In this document: piece after piece, positions 7,999-17,185 of the stretch
How the letters are laid out: the number at the start of each line of letters is the position of its first letter
Position numbering within the stretch: the first letter of the stretch is position 1
Assembly (NCBI RefSeq): GCF_002564465.1
Contig: NZ_NUUX01000015.1
Coordinates: 140,494 to 204,493, forward strand
DNA from: Bacillus sp. AFS088145
Lineage (GTDB): Bacteria > Bacillota > Bacilli > Bacillales > Bacillaceae_G
Length of the DNA: 64,000 bases
Reading direction: 5' to 3'
Made by a program: the position numbers and the translations under genes
Notes under the pieces: generated by a model
What the model was told of the DNA's origin: nothing
What the model saw: only the letters and a program-made list of their open reading frames with translations
Databases searched by the model: none

Positions 7999-10900
7999 TT
8001 ATTTTTTAATAATAACCTGTGTTACTTGTCCATCTTTGTAACCTTTTGCTTTTATTACGATTTTATAGGATTGAGCCTTTGTAAATACTTTTCCGTTTAT
8101 TATTATGTTTCCTTTATCTATTTTGTAGTTTCCTTTTATTGATTTTCCATTTACAGTTATGCTTGTTATTGAGCTTCTCCATTTTGCATCGTCTTTGAAG
8201 GTTATGTTGATTGTTTTTCCTACTTTGTTATCTTTTTTGTCTGCTGTTAATGTTGGTGCAGGTTTTACTTCTGGAATAATAACCTGTGTTACTTGTCCAT
8301 CTTTGTAACCCTTTGCTTTTATTACGATCTTGTAGGATTGAGCCTTTGTAAATACTTTTCCGTTTATTACTATGTTTCCTTTATCTATTTTGTAGTTTCC
8401 TTTTATTGATTTTCCGTTTACAGTTATGCTTGTTATTGAGCCTCTCCATTTTGCATCGTCTTTGAAGGTTATGTTGATTGTTTTTCCTATTCTGTTATCT
8501 TTTTTGTCTGCAGTTAATTTTGGTGCTGTTTTTACAACTGGTGTCGGTTTTACAACTTTTGTATTAACATACAATCTTCCCTCAGTCATCTTGGTCAATT
8601 TATTTCCATTATTGTCCTCAACTGTAACCTCTATCTGTCCACCGTTTAATACAATGTCTTTTGAAACAATCCATTTTCCAACATAATGCCCTATACCTTT
8701 TCCATCTTTATCTACTACCTCTTTCATTGGCATTTCAATGGCAGATTCATTAACTGTTTGTATACTATTAGTCTTATTTACATTACCTATAGGAGAAATA
8801 ATTCTAAATGCTGCTTTCTTTAATCCTACTTCTGAATCAAATTCAACCTTAACTGCATCACCAGAATTTAATTTTAAATCTTGATCTGGTTTCAAATTAG
8901 TAATACCTTTTATTGAATATTTCACATTTACAGTTACGCTCTTAACTGTTTCATTTCCTGCCTTGTCTCTAGCAACAACATTTATTCCATTTTGCCCTTC
9001 CTTAGACATAAGCTTTACTGTCCAGTTTCCATTTGAATCTATGTCTGCCTTTGTTCCGTTAACATCAACATATTCTAAATAATCATCTTTAGCTGTTCCC
9101 TTTACAGTTATAACTTGATCATTTTTATTTGCGTTATTTTGTGGGCTTGTAATTTCTAAAACTGGTGTCGTCTTGTCTACTATAACCTTTATTTCCTTTG
9201 AATAAGGAGTAGATCCGATTTCTGTAATAGTTTTTGCCTTTAGAATATTAACTCCCTCTTGAAGTACAGTATCAATTGAGAAGCTTCCATCATCGTTTGT
9301 CCTTCCATTTGCTATATCTTCATCTTTGCTAAATATATGAACGTCCATTCCTGGAGCCGCCATACCTTTTATTGTTACGTTTTCATTATTTAAATATGGG
9401 TTGTCCACTGGTGAAGTTATAACTGGAGCTAGTGCCTCCTCTTTAACTGTTGCTCTAATCATCATGTTTCCAAAATCTTTATTTGCTACAGTGAATGGGC
9501 CCCCTTTTACAAACTGCCATGATCTTTGTGCTGCTATTGAATTTTTATCCAATGAAATTAGTGGACTTACAGGAGCCATCTTATCCTGTATTAAAACCAT
9601 ATAAAAATCGCCTGTTACAACTATTTGTTGCGCGGATAAATCAACGACTGTCCATTTCCCTGCTTCTCTAATAGCATTTCCATTGAATGGCCCTGCTATC
9701 ATTTTTCCAGGGGCTCCATCTTTTCCAATTGCATCATAAACTGCCACCTTAAATGTGGTTCCGCCTGATTTTGGATCAAACATAAATTTTCCAGAGGTTA
9801 CAATTGCCGAGGTTTGTCCCTCCGGAAGTGACATTCTTACTGCATAGCCGCCTCCTGCTTCCCATTGACCCACTGAATATTCTGGTGTTCCATCATCATA
9901 ACCTATCTCTCCTGAAAAATTTATAAATGGTTTTAGCTGAAGATCATGTGAAACATTTTTATTACCCGTAACATCTACAGTAAATTGCTCGTCAAAATAG
10001 TTCTCTGCTGTAACCTGTACTGTATATTTACCTTCATATGCAGTTATTGAGTAATTCCCCTCTGCATCAGTTGTAACTGGTGCTACTGCTGCATCCTCAA
10101 TTACGTAAACTTTAGCGCCTTTCACAGGTTTTCCTGTTTGGGCATTAATGATTTTACCTGTAAATGTTCCCTTAGGTATTGGAGCCAATGTAATGTTTGT
10201 ATTTTCAAGAACTTGGTCAGCTGCTACTGTAACCCTCTGATCCTGTGGATAGTATCCATAGGTTTCAGCTCTTAATGTATAATCTCCTGCTTTAACTTTA
10301 AAACTATATGACCCGTCTTGCGGATTTGTTTTTGTTGAACGACCATTTTCAACAATAGATACTGTAGCTGATAATGGAATTTTTGCTATGTCAGCATTGG
10401 TCTCCGCAGAATTTATTATTTGTTCTTTTGGGCTGTTTAAAGTTGATGTGCCACCTGATGCTGCAAATAGGTTTGTTAATCTACTCATCAGTTCTTTAGG
10501 GATGTTGCTTAAAGCTGCTGATGTGCTGCCTGATGCTGCAGATTTGTTTGTTAATCTAACATCATCTATAAACCATCCTTGATTATTATTGGAGTCAGTA
10601 GATATAAAGTAAAATGCGACATCTATTTTCTTTCCTGCATATTTGCTTAGATCTACTTCCTCATTTGAATATCCTCCTGACGTAGTGCCTACATATTCTG
10701 CTTCTATATAAAAATTCTCATCGCCGTCAGGTTTAACCGCAACAAATCCACGGTCATTTTTTCCTATATCATACCAATCTTTAAACTGTAAATAAGCCTT
10801 TCCTTCCGGTAGGACAATAGCAGGCATTTTTAATAGCATAGCTTGATTTCCTGAGTACGTTCCTTCAAGATTAGTAGCTAAAACCTTTTCTCCCGAGGCT

Positions 10901-12912
10901 GCTGCCTTAGGTCCTGTTGTTGGTTTTCCCCACTTCCATTGATCCGTCCCGCGAGGATCGCTTTCCCATCCTGTCATGTCTGTTTCAAAATCATTAAAGT
11001 ATCCTATTGTAATTGGAGTTTTAACAAGTATTGTATAGATATCACTTGTAACCTCGTTCTTTCCATTGTCAACTATTCTCCATCTGTAAGATAGATTTGA
11101 TCCTGCCACTACTTTATCAGCTGGAATTACAGCTTCATAGCTTCCTGACTTGTAGTCCCCACTCTTCCTTACAGCTGCAACCGTTGTCCACTCATCCGAT
11201 GAATTATTTCTATATTGCAGCTCAACTGTCTCGACGCTTACATTATCCTGTACATCTATTTTTAAATCTTGTTTCAATCCTTCGTATGTCTCTTTAACAG
11301 GTATATGTTTAAATGTTGGTGGAACTGTATCCTTGGCATCTGTTGATACTTGGCCTTTAATCTCAGAAATTCCTTGCATAACTGATGTTACAGCCTTAAA
11401 TGCATTTATAACACCATGTCCATATCCATTGTTAGGAGTTTCAGGATAATCAGCGTTAGTACAAGGAGTTGCTGTATTCTCTATTATTCTTTCAATATCG
11501 TCAACTTTTAAAGATGAATTGGCCTGTAGAAGTAATGCTACAAGTCCCGATGTATGTGGAGTTGCCATCGAGGTTCCATTCCACCCACCCTCATATACAC
11601 CTCCTGGAACTGAGGATCTTATATTAACTCCAGGTGCTGAAATGTCTGGCTTAATTATTCCACCATATGGTGATGGCCCCCTTAATGAGAAGCCGGCTAA
11701 ATTGTTGTTTATGTCAACTGCTCCTACTGTAAAGGATTCTGGATAATTTCCAGGATTAGCAACTGATCCTGGCCCACCAGCATTGTAAGGGGTTGTATTT
11801 CCTGCTGCAAATACTGGGACTATATTTGCTGCCCTCCAGTTTCTTATAATTGTTCTATACCAATCATCTACTCCAGGACCGCCTCCCCATGAGTTATTAA
11901 TAACATTAGGAGCCATTTCTGGATGTGGTACTCCATTTCTATCCTTAGGTGCAAGCATCCATTCACCAGCCGCTATTAAATCAGCATCATTTCCGCCATC
12001 TTTTGTAAATGCCTTAGCAGCTATCCACTTTGCTCCAGGCGCAACACCTATCTTATTTGTTCCATTTGGTTCTGAACCAACCATAGTACCTACTGTATGG
12101 GTTCCATGACCGAGATCATCGTAGGGGACTGAACCGTGAGTTTCAGTTGCATCAAACCAATTGAATTCATTATTTGGATTATCTGGATTATTTGGGTCAT
12201 ATCCTCTATATTTTGTCTTTAATGCCGGGTGATCCCACTGAACTCCTGTATCTATGCTACCAACGACTATCCCTGTTCCATCTATTCCCAAGGTCCAAAC
12301 GTCAGGCGCCCCAATTTTTTTAAGACCCCATTCTGTATTATCATCCGCTTGAACAGCGGCTCCAATAGTTTTTTCAGGCTCGATTAACTTTGTAATTCCA
12401 TTAGGTTTAATACTTTCAACCTCAGGCATAGCTGCTATGTTTTTCATAACTTCCTCTGTTGCTGTAACTGCCATACCATTTACTATGTAAAAAGATTTAA
12501 TATCCTTTACATTTCCGTTATTTTTTTCTTTTACTAAATACTTCTTCAAATTACTCTGTGATGAATCTGCTTTAATTCTCAATTCAGAAACGATTGATGA
12601 ACGAACTACTAACTCTTTTTTTACATTTGATAGCTGCTTATTCTTAGCCTTGGCTTCATTAGCAACCTTTACTGTATCTACCTGATCCTTAAATTTAACA
12701 AGAAAGCTATTTTGAGACTTGTTGTCAAATTCTTTTTTAAGTTCTGGACTTATTTTATTCTCTATTACTTCATTAGATTCAAGGTTATTACTATTCATAT
12801 TATTTTTACTTGCATAAGCCTTACCATAATTTCCAACTGGTGCAACAAGTGAGCTTATGGTAAGTAGGAAAGCTGCTGACGATGCAAGTAATTTTTTGTT
12901 GATTTTTATCAT
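7999..12912 (-). CDS. bpr: Bacillopeptidase F-like S8 serine protease with C-terminal repeats
   Basis: 1637 residues, secreted. Signal peptide about 1-34; an I9-type propeptide about 67-175; subtilisin domain about 195-510 with catalytic Asp221 (SIDTG), His269 (GHGTHT), oxyanion Asn372 (AAGN) and Ser448 (GTSMATPH). After it come an immune-inhibitor-A/MAM-like beta domain (about 640-790, DFETDMTGW ... GWFIDDVRL), two carboxypeptidase-regulatory-like domains (about 855-1010), Ig-like domains (about 1165-1350) and two nearly identical copies of an 88-residue domain (about 1460-1637, TITVNGK-type core, related to the DUF1533/heme-protein-interacting family). The order matches bacillopeptidase F; the family is usually shorter (about 1430 in B. 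subtilis), the terminal pair being extra. It is flanked by inverted BsuPI genes. Its very AT-rich codon use (AGA, ATA) and repeat type look clostridial, an inference of transfer. TATGGAGG precedes the ATG. Confidence 0.92.
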   Translation of the reverse strand: MIKINKKLLASSAAFLLTISSLVAPVGNYGKAYASKNNMNSNNLESNEVIENKISPELKKEFDNKSQNSFLVKFKDQVDTVKVANEAKAKNKQLSNVKKELVVRSSIVSELRIKADSSQSNLKKYLVKEKNNGNVKDIKSFYIVNGMAVTATEEVMKNIAAMPEVESIKPNGITKLIEPEKTIGAAVQADDNTEWGLKKIGAPDVWTLGIDGTGIVVGSIDTGVQWDHPALKTKYRGYDPNNPDNPNNEFNWFDATETHGSVPYDDLGHGTHTVGTMVGSEPNGTNKIGVAPGAKWIAAKAFTKDGGNDADLIAAGEWMLAPKDRNGVPHPEMAPNVINNSWGGGPGVDDWYRTIIRNWRAANIVPVFAAGNTTPYNAGGPGSVANPGNYPESFTVGAVDINNNLAGFSLRGPSPYGGIIKPDISAPGVNIRSSVPGGVYEGGWNGTSMATPHTSGLVALLLQANSSLKVDDIERIIENTATPCTNADYPETPNNGYGHGVINAFKAVTSVMQGISEIKGQVSTDAKDTVPPTFKHIPVKETYEGLKQDLKIDVQDNVSVETVELQYRNNSSDEWTTVAAVRKSGDYKSGSYEAVIPADKVVAGSNLSYRWRIVDNGKNEVTSDIYTILVKTPITIGYFNDFETDMTGWESDPRGTDQWKWGKPTTGPKAAASGEKVLATNLEGTYSGNQAMLLKMPAIVLPEGKAYLQFKDWYDIGKNDRGFVAVKPDGDENFYIEAEYVGTTSGGYSNEEVDLSKYAGKKIDVAFYFISTDSNNNQGWFIDDVRLTNKSAASGSTSAALSNIPKELMSRLTNLFAASGGTSTLNSPKEQIINSAETNADIAKIPLSATVSIVENGRSTKTNPQDGSYSFKVKAGDYTLRAETYGYYPQDQRVTVAADQVLENTNITLAPIPKGTFTGKIINAQTGKPVKGAKVYVIEDAAVAPVTTDAEGNYSITAYEGKYTVQVTAENYFDEQFTVDVTGNKNVSHDLQLKPFINFSGEIGYDDGTPEYSVGQWEAGGGYAVRMSLPEGQTSAIVTSGKFMFDPKSGGTTFKVAVYDAIGKDGAPGKMIAGPFNGNAIREAGKWTVVDLSAQQIVVTGDFYMVLIQDKMAPVSPLISLDKNSIAAQRSWQFVKGGPFTVANKDFGNMMIRATVKEEALAPVITSPVDNPYLNNENVTIKGMAAPGMDVHIFSKDEDIANGRTNDDGSFSIDTVLQEGVNILKAKTITEIGSTPYSKEIKVIVDKTTPVLEITSPQNNANKNDQVITVKGTAKDDYLEYVDVNGTKADIDSNGNWTVKLMSKEGQNGINVVARDKAGNETVKSVTVNVKYSIKGITNLKPDQDLKLNSGDAVKVEFDSEVGLKKAAFRIISPIGNVNKTNSIQTVNESAIEMPMKEVVDKDGKGIGHYVGKWIVSKDIVLNGGQIEVTVEDNNGNKLTKMTEGRLYVNTKVVKPTPVVKTAPKLTADKKDNRIGKTINITFKDDAKWRGSITSITVNGKSIKGNYKIDKGNIVINGKVFTKAQSYKIVIKAKGYKDGQVTQVIIPEVKPAPTLTADKKDNKVGKTINITFKDDAKWRSSITSITVNGKSIKGNYKIDKGNIIINGKVFTKAQSYKIVIKAKGYKDGQVTQVIIKK

Positions 12913-13066
12913 GTTTATACCTCCATATTTAGATTGAAATTACCTAACTTTTTCCCTCCTTTCCCTTAACTGCTTCAACCCATTGACTTATAAAAAATAG
13001 GGTTTGCGATGAGTCTTACAACATTAACTGCATGTATCTTGAAGCAGGATTCATAGTTGAATAGGT

Positions 13067-13400
13067 TAAATTAAGAGATTGCTAACAAGATGAAAAGGCC
13101 ACCTCCTAAACCAATTACCGATTCTGTATCAGAGTTTTGTAGTTTCTAGTTGTACATGAAATGAACGGGTAATATTGAATTTTAAAAGAATTATATATTT
13201 GTTTAGACTAGGATGACAAATGGGGTTTTGTAAGGGGAGAGCAACCTATTTTTTTACACTTTTTTACATTTTTTTATATTTTTTTACATTTTTAATATGA
13301 TTACAATGTAAATCTATCAATCGTACTATTAATATAGATTTTGACTTGGGTTTATAAATGAATATATTGACAATTAACATTTTTTGTAATATTTGGTATA
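13067..13400 (+). repeat. Protease upstream region, copy 1 of 3
   Basis: Shares a series of blocks with 15206-15515 (same orientation) and, in part, with 18925-19085 (reverse): TTAAGAGATTGCTAA, ATTACCGATTCTGTATCAGAG, TAGTTTCTAG.TGTA, ATGACAAATGG, and CTATCAATCGTACTATTAAT. Here it lies between the giant protease (leftward) and the BsuPI gene (rightward), and in the third copy it lies upstream of the S8 protease at 19143. It probably carries promoter or regulatory sites for exoprotease genes. It also contains four TTTTTTACA-like tandem units at 13250-13290. Confidence 0.6.
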
Positions 13401-13456
13401 TTAAGATGATTTTTGTTTGTGGGAATCAATTAATCTTAGCTAAGGAGGTTAAAGGC

Positions 13457-13861
13457 ATGACAGATTGGATATGGAATGGAGATGTCATCGCAGACGTGGA
13501 AAAAGCCACGCTTATTTTTACATTTAAAAATAATAGTGATCAGCCAATGCTAATAGAGTTTCCAACAAGCCAGTTTTATGATTATAAGGTGTATAATGCA
13601 CAAGGAGAACAGGTGTATCATTTTAGTACAAGGAAATTTTTTTTACAGGTGATTCAAAATAAGTCGTTAAACAGTGGCGAACAAATCCAATGGAAAAGTA
13701 CGTGGAATTACAAAACGAATGATGGAGGAAGCTCACCTGCAGGAACATATACAGTTAATGCTATTTTAGAAATATGGAAAATAAATGACAAACTTGTTAA
13801 TCCGAAGCCAGCTACTTCATTTACATTCAATATTCCACCTAAAAAAACAACCATTCGATAA
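13457..13861 (+). CDS. BsuPI-type intracellular proteinase inhibitor domain protein, copy 2
   Basis: 134 residues starting MTDWIWNGDVIADVEKAT. The ATG at 13457 is chosen over a longer upstream reading because TAAGGAGG lies 8 bp before it and because the protein then matches copy 1 end to end. It is a cytoplasmic single-domain protein of the BsuPI family, expected to bind subtilisin-type proteases. Differences from copy 1 are scattered conservative substitutions, so both copies look maintained. It is divergent from the giant protease gene, sharing about 540 bp of upstream DNA that contains the repeated protease regulatory block. Confidence 0.87.
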   Translation: MTDWIWNGDVIADVEKATLIFTFKNNSDQPMLIEFPTSQFYDYKVYNAQGEQVYHFSTRKFFLQVIQNKSLNSGEQIQWKSTWNYKTNDGGSSPAGTYTVNAILEIWKINDKLVNPKPATSFTFNIPPKKTTIR

Positions 13862-13892
13862 GTGCAAGTTGCAGGAAAAGAATTTTTTTGAT

Positions 13893-14012
13893 TCAAATAA
13901 ACGTGAACAAATCCACACTCTTCAAAAAGTTCTTTCTTGATTTACTAAGTTGATACATTAACGCCTGAATTATTACATCGAATAATTGAAAGGATTGAAA
14001 ATAAAGCAGGTT
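13893..14012 (+). pseudogene. Serine recombinase C-terminal remnant, mirror copy
   Basis: Encodes SNKREQIHTLQKVLS, stop, then after a frameshift LTPELLHRIIERIENKAG. It is the mirror of the remnant at 6846-7014 and lies 30 bp after the second BsuPI stop codon. Confidence 0.7.
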
Positions 14013-14084
14013 CTTAGAACCCTTTCTCTTTCCTTTAAACGTTGTTATATCAGGCTGTTTCTTACTTCTATTCGGGCTCAAACC

Positions 14085-14990
14085 CACATTCCTACGTTCC
14101 TATTTTTCTCATTCATAAAAACCTCGCTATAAAATCCGTTTTTTCACATTTTTCATTCTAACTTTTTTTAGCAAATCATTATTATTCATCAAATAAAGTC
14201 TTGATAAAAAAAGAGAGAAAAGGCTTGAGGTGACTGCGATTGTCCCTTTTTCCTTTTCTCTACTCATGCATTTTATCAGATAATCATAAACGAGATGATG
14301 TTAAGTTTCCATCTAATCCTAAATCTTGGTATGAACAGCAATTGATGCCAAGCACTATAAGTTTAGAATATCGATGTCTAATTCATCAAGTATTCATAAC
14401 GCTCATCCTTCAAACCAGTATATATTTTGAATAACTGATTGATTAACTGGTCTAACTCTTGACTACATTGAATGGTATTATAATGAAGAAATCCATACCT
14501 CTTATTAATATCATATAATTCATTTCTCTTTTCCTCTATTGCTAGTGTTGCTTGTTGTTGTATTAAAGTAACCATTCCTATATGCCCCCATTCGAATAAA
14601 TCTCTTATAAAGATTTTTATATTGATGTGACTTCCTAAATTTGCTACTCAGTTGTTATCTTTTGCGCTTGTTACAGTAAAATTAGAATAATTTAATCGAT
14701 TAACTGAAAGCTGCATTCCATTTTGACACTAGTGAGAAACGGCTGGTAAATGCTCAAATCCAAAATCCTTTCTTCAACCCTTTTTCACTGCTTTTTCTAC
14801 AGAATAGAGAAATTAATCTTAAAAAACCGACAACGTCATTACGAAGCGTCACCGGTTCTTGTTAACATTAATAAGCTAGGATCTATACAAAGTTTGCACT
14901 TGTGATGTCATAACGTACAAATTGCTGTCATTGTATGATCAATCAAACGAGGGAAATACTCTAAGACTATTCCATATACATATTGTTAGA
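14085..14990. repeat. Duplicated Spo0E block, copy 1
   Basis: About 900 bp related to 16030-16640: both contain a minus-strand Spo0E-like gene, upstream ATCTTTTGC..TGTTACAGT, a block with GAAGCGTCACCGGTTCTTG, and CTAG.ATCTA..ATAGTTTGCAC or its equivalent. Copy 2 lacks about 300 bp between the segment matching 14100 and the Spo0E coding region. Outside the Spo0E gene I find no intact ORF here. Confidence 0.55.
14378..14575 (-). CDS. Spo0E-like aspartyl-phosphate phosphatase, copy 1
   Basis: 65 residues forming two helices with the family signature CSQELDQLINQ (about 37-47) after a long N-terminal helix. Spo0E-family proteins dephosphorylate response regulators, classically Spo0A~P, and so delay sporulation. 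The ATG is preceded by a GGGGG-containing weak ribosome-binding site. A second, shorter copy lies at 16037-16210. The gene stands alone between duplicated non-coding blocks. Which regulator it acts on cannot be read from the sequence. Confidence 0.8.
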   Translation of the reverse strand: MVTLIQQQATLAIEEKRNELYDINKRYGFLHYNTIQCSQELDQLINQLFKIYTGLKDERYEYLMN

Positions 14991-15079
14991 ATGTATTGAT
15001 AATTTTACACTCGTAAACTATTACACTCTTTTTCTAACCATGCTGTCTTATGTACACTTTATACTTTTGTTCCATCTTC

Positions 15080-15167
15080 CATCGAAGTCTATTTAGACAA
15101 TACGAGGAAGCTAGAAAAACCGTAGATAAAGAGGTAGCTAAAAGCGTCTTCAATTTCCTTTCACCAT
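15080..15167 (-). pseudogene. 5' remnant of an S8 protease gene
   Basis: On the minus strand, a start region (AGAGGATGTATG) and the stretch CTTTTAGCTACCTCTTTATC followed by TACGGTTTTT match the ribosome-binding site and first 25 codons of the S8 protease at 19143 (LAASLSTVVFASSS). A one- or two-base deletion puts a stop after five codons, and homology ends after about 85 bp. The shared upstream block (15206-15515) sits in the expected place. Confidence 0.65.
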
Positions 15168-15205
15168 ACATCCTCTTAGTAGATATGAATAAATTAGGGT
15201 TCATT

Positions 15206-15515
15206 GTTGATTAGGGTAAATTAAGAGATTGCTAATAGAATTATAAGCGACATCACCTGGACGAATTATCGATTTTATATCAGAGGCATGTAGTTTCTAG
15301 CTGTAAAGAAGTGAATAGGTAACACTGAATTTAATAGAATTGTATATCTACTAGAATGGTGTGACAAATGGTTTTTTTTACGGGGCTTAAGACCTATTTT
15401 TTTTATAATTCAAATGATTTTAACTAAAAATGCATGGCAAATCTCTATCAATCGTACTATTAATATATATTTTGACTTGGGTTTTTAAATTAATCTATTG
15501 ACCATTAAGCGATTG
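15206..15515 (+). repeat. Protease upstream region, copy 2 of 3
   Basis: Same orientation as 13067-13400 and sharing its landmarks, ending with CTATCAATCGTACTATTAAT and TTTTGACTTGGGTTT. It precedes only the decayed protease start at 15080-15167 on its left, and there is no BsuPI gene on its right. Confidence 0.6.
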
Positions 15516-15540
15516 TGTAATTTAAACGTTTATAGCCAAT

Positions 15541-15577
15541 AAAAAAGGTTCTTCGATTTTTTTGAAGATCCTTTTTT
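15541..15577. terminator. Bidirectional hairpin terminator
   Basis: AAAAAAGG.TCTTC / GAAGA.CCTTTTTT with a T-rich loop; U-tracts on both strands. No intact gene directly reads into it. Confidence 0.6.
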
Positions 15578-15599
15578 GCTACTCATATAACTAAACCAG

Positions 15600-15826
15600 C
15601 CGTGAAATAACCGATGGAAAGAAAAATAAAAGCAAGAAGAATTAGTTGAATTAGAATATAAACTGTATACTCGTAATGATGAAAGTTACGTAAATAATTC
15701 GATAAAAGACATTATCAAACTGAACGAAATTGTTCCTAAGGTTTTGGACGTTCTAATTAATCGCATCTCTTGTAATATTAGTAGCAAAGTTACAATTCAA
15801 TATAATTTTTCCAGTCCTTTATTATA
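15600..15826 (+). pseudogene. Serine recombinase C-terminal remnant at the first rlmD scar
   Basis: An open stretch encodes ELVELEYKLYTRNDES, then IKLNEIVPKVLDVLINRISC and NISSKVTIQYNF. The coiled segment followed by P.VLD.LINRI...V.I.YNF is typical of the C-terminus of large serine recombinases. The frame upstream is broken. It is followed at once by the rlmD-type hairpin and 3' end duplicate at 15832. Confidence 0.72.
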
Positions 15827-15831
15827 AATAA

Positions 15832-15915
15832 AAAGGCAGCGCCCACATGGGCTTGCTGCCTTACTTTAAAATGAGTTGCGCCACGCACTCAACATATATA
15901 GTCTGCAATTGGTAC
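15832..15915 (-). repeat. rlmD 3'-end scar 1 (putative attachment-site remnant)
   Basis: Hairpin AAGGCAGC..CCCACATGGG..GCTGCCTT followed by TTAAAATGAGTTGCG; on the minus strand it encodes YVECVAQLILK and a stop, equivalent to the [11 protein letters not shown] ending of RlmD at 29715. The same unit recurs at 25135-25215 in the same orientation. Reads as an att-type duplication left by integration into the 3' end of rlmD. Confidence 0.7.
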
Positions 15916-16029
15916 TACATGAGATGATGATGAGTTTACGTATAATCACTAAATACTACAGAATAAAGTTACTTTAATTTGTAAGAAAAACATCCAAAGA
16001 AGCCTTTACAATTGATAATTTTGTATATA

Positions 16030-16640
16030 GGTTGGCTTAAAACCACATCCCTACATGCCTTTCTTTGAATAACTGATTTAATAACTTGTCTAGCTCTTGA
16101 CTACATTGAATGGTTTTGGAATGAAGTAATCCATACCGCTTATTAATATCAAATAATTCATATCTCTTTTCTTCTATCTCTTTTGTTATCTGTTGTAATA
16201 AAGTAGCCACCCCTATACCCCTCCATCCAAATAACTCTCCAGTAAGAATTCTATCTTGATATGACTGCCGAATTTAGCTGCCCCGTTATTATCTTTTGCA
16301 TATGTTACAGTTTAATTAGCAAGTAGATGAACGTCCTTTATTTTTAAAGTAATTTTATGATTAATTGGAAGCCGCGCTCCATTGTGCCACTTCGCTTAAT
16401 TTCGTCAACTCTCATTACAACTGGCTGGTCAACACTCAAATCCAAAGTACCATCTGCAACCCCTTTTCTCCGCTTATTCCTAAAGAATAGAAATATAAAG
16501 AGTAAAAAACCAGCAACGTCATAATGAAGCGTCACCGGTTCTTGGGAATCATGAAATTATCTAGAATCTAACTATAGTTTGCACAACAGAGGTTTTTACG
16601 TACCATTTGCTGTACCTGCTTATAATCATTACATTACTCG
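16030..16640. repeat. Duplicated Spo0E block, copy 2
   Basis: Related to 14085-14990 in the same orientation (see that entry). Contains a Spo0E-like gene and, upstream of it, a 63-codon minus-strand stretch (16344-16535) with one hydrophobic segment, DVAGFLLFIFLFF, which begins with GTG and has no clear ribosome-binding site; I do not call it a gene. Confidence 0.55.
16037..16210 (-). CDS. Spo0E-like aspartyl-phosphate phosphatase, copy 2 (GTG start)
   Basis: 57 residues. It begins with GTG at 16210, preceded by GGAGGGG, and reads MATLLQQITKEIEEKRYELF to the signature CSQELDKLLNQ, then departs from copy 1 (ending RHVGMWF). The tail sequence comes from DNA that in copy 1 lies about 300 bp further on, so a deletion has fused the gene to a new stop. 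The two Spo0E helices and signature remain, so it may still work. The family acts on phosphorylated response regulators such as Spo0A. Confidence 0.7.
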   Translation of the reverse strand: MATLLQQITKEIEEKRYELFDINKRYGLLHSKTIQCSQELDKLLNQLFKERHVGMWF

Positions 16641-17096
16641 TATAAAGCACATCGTATTTTTGTTTAGCTATTACAGATAGATTAGCAGAGTATGTTACAC
16701 CTTGATAATCATTTGTTGCTGACTCATCATGCTTTACGCCAAACGAAATATCAATGTATTCATTTTTTTCTAAATTCCAGAATTTGTTGTCTTTCCTGAT
16801 TCTTGCACCATCAACCAACAGAGTTTGTTTTTCACCGACAGCTGAAGCGGACTTTGCTACTATAGAAGTAGCTGACTTTGCTGCTACAGGAGCATTCAGG
16901 AAGCCAGTTACTATTTCTACACCTTCTGTACCAAGTGCTCCTTTCTTAAAATTCTGAATTCCCCATACCGACCATACCTCATTTTTAGAGTAATATTATC
17001 CGTATGTCCAAGAGTTAGAGATTCATTGCAAGTGCTTTGAAGTTCTTGCACAGGAACCAAATAAATAATATAAGCTGCTTCAGTTAGTGTTCTTGG
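16561..17096 (-). pseudogene. Broken gene of unknown family
   Basis: From about 16995 to the stop at 16561 the minus strand is open without an ATG: NEVWSVWGIQNFKKGALGTE, an Ala/Ser-rich stretch (APVAAKSATSIVAKSASAV), then GEKQTLLVDGARIRKDNKFW and a beta-rich tail ending QTIVRF. Upstream, in another frame, lies CNESLTLGHTDNITLK, which recurs at three other places (about 17600-17720, 18690-18810, 23140-23260). A frameshift near 16985 would join the two parts. I do not recognise the protein; a secreted or surface beta-protein is a guess. Confidence 0.4.
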
Positions 17097-17185
17097 CTAC
17101 TGCATCTTATATTAAAACTTTAAATTTTTACTCGTTTATTGTAAAATCATGAAATATTATGGTAACCATAACATTATTTTATTGA
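16935..17185 (-). repeat. Inverted repeat partner of 18585-18830
   Basis: Reverse complement of 18585-18830: landmarks on the minus strand are AATATCAATAAAATA, GTTATGGTTACCAT, TTCATGATTTTACAATAAAC, ATATAAGATGCAGTAGCCAA, AAGCAGCTTAT and CTTGCAATGAATCTCTAA. It covers the 5' part of the broken gene at 16561-17096. The DNA between the two arms (17186-18584) contains a LysR pseudogene and no intact gene. Confidence 0.65.

Larger units (their letters stand above)
13405..14089 (-). repeat. Right arm of the BsuPI inverted repeat
   Basis: Reverse-complement partner of 6568-7500; contains the second BsuPI gene, the mirror recombinase tail and the AAACGTTGTTATATC..GCTGTTTCTTAC segment. The two arms enclose about 5.9 kb with the giant protease gene. 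Confidence 0.75.

Noticed and set aside
13250-13300. TTTTTTACA tandem units as a binding array
   Set aside because: Only about four units of low complexity; likely slippage in a T-rich stretch.
13893-14087. 64-codon minus-strand ORF opposite the recombinase remnant
   Set aside because: It is antisense to the recombinase tail and has no ribosome-binding site or family resemblance.
16344-16535. 63-codon minus-strand ORF with a hydrophobic segment
   Set aside because: Starts with GTG without a site, and the duplicated copy near 14.8 kb is broken; probably a remnant.
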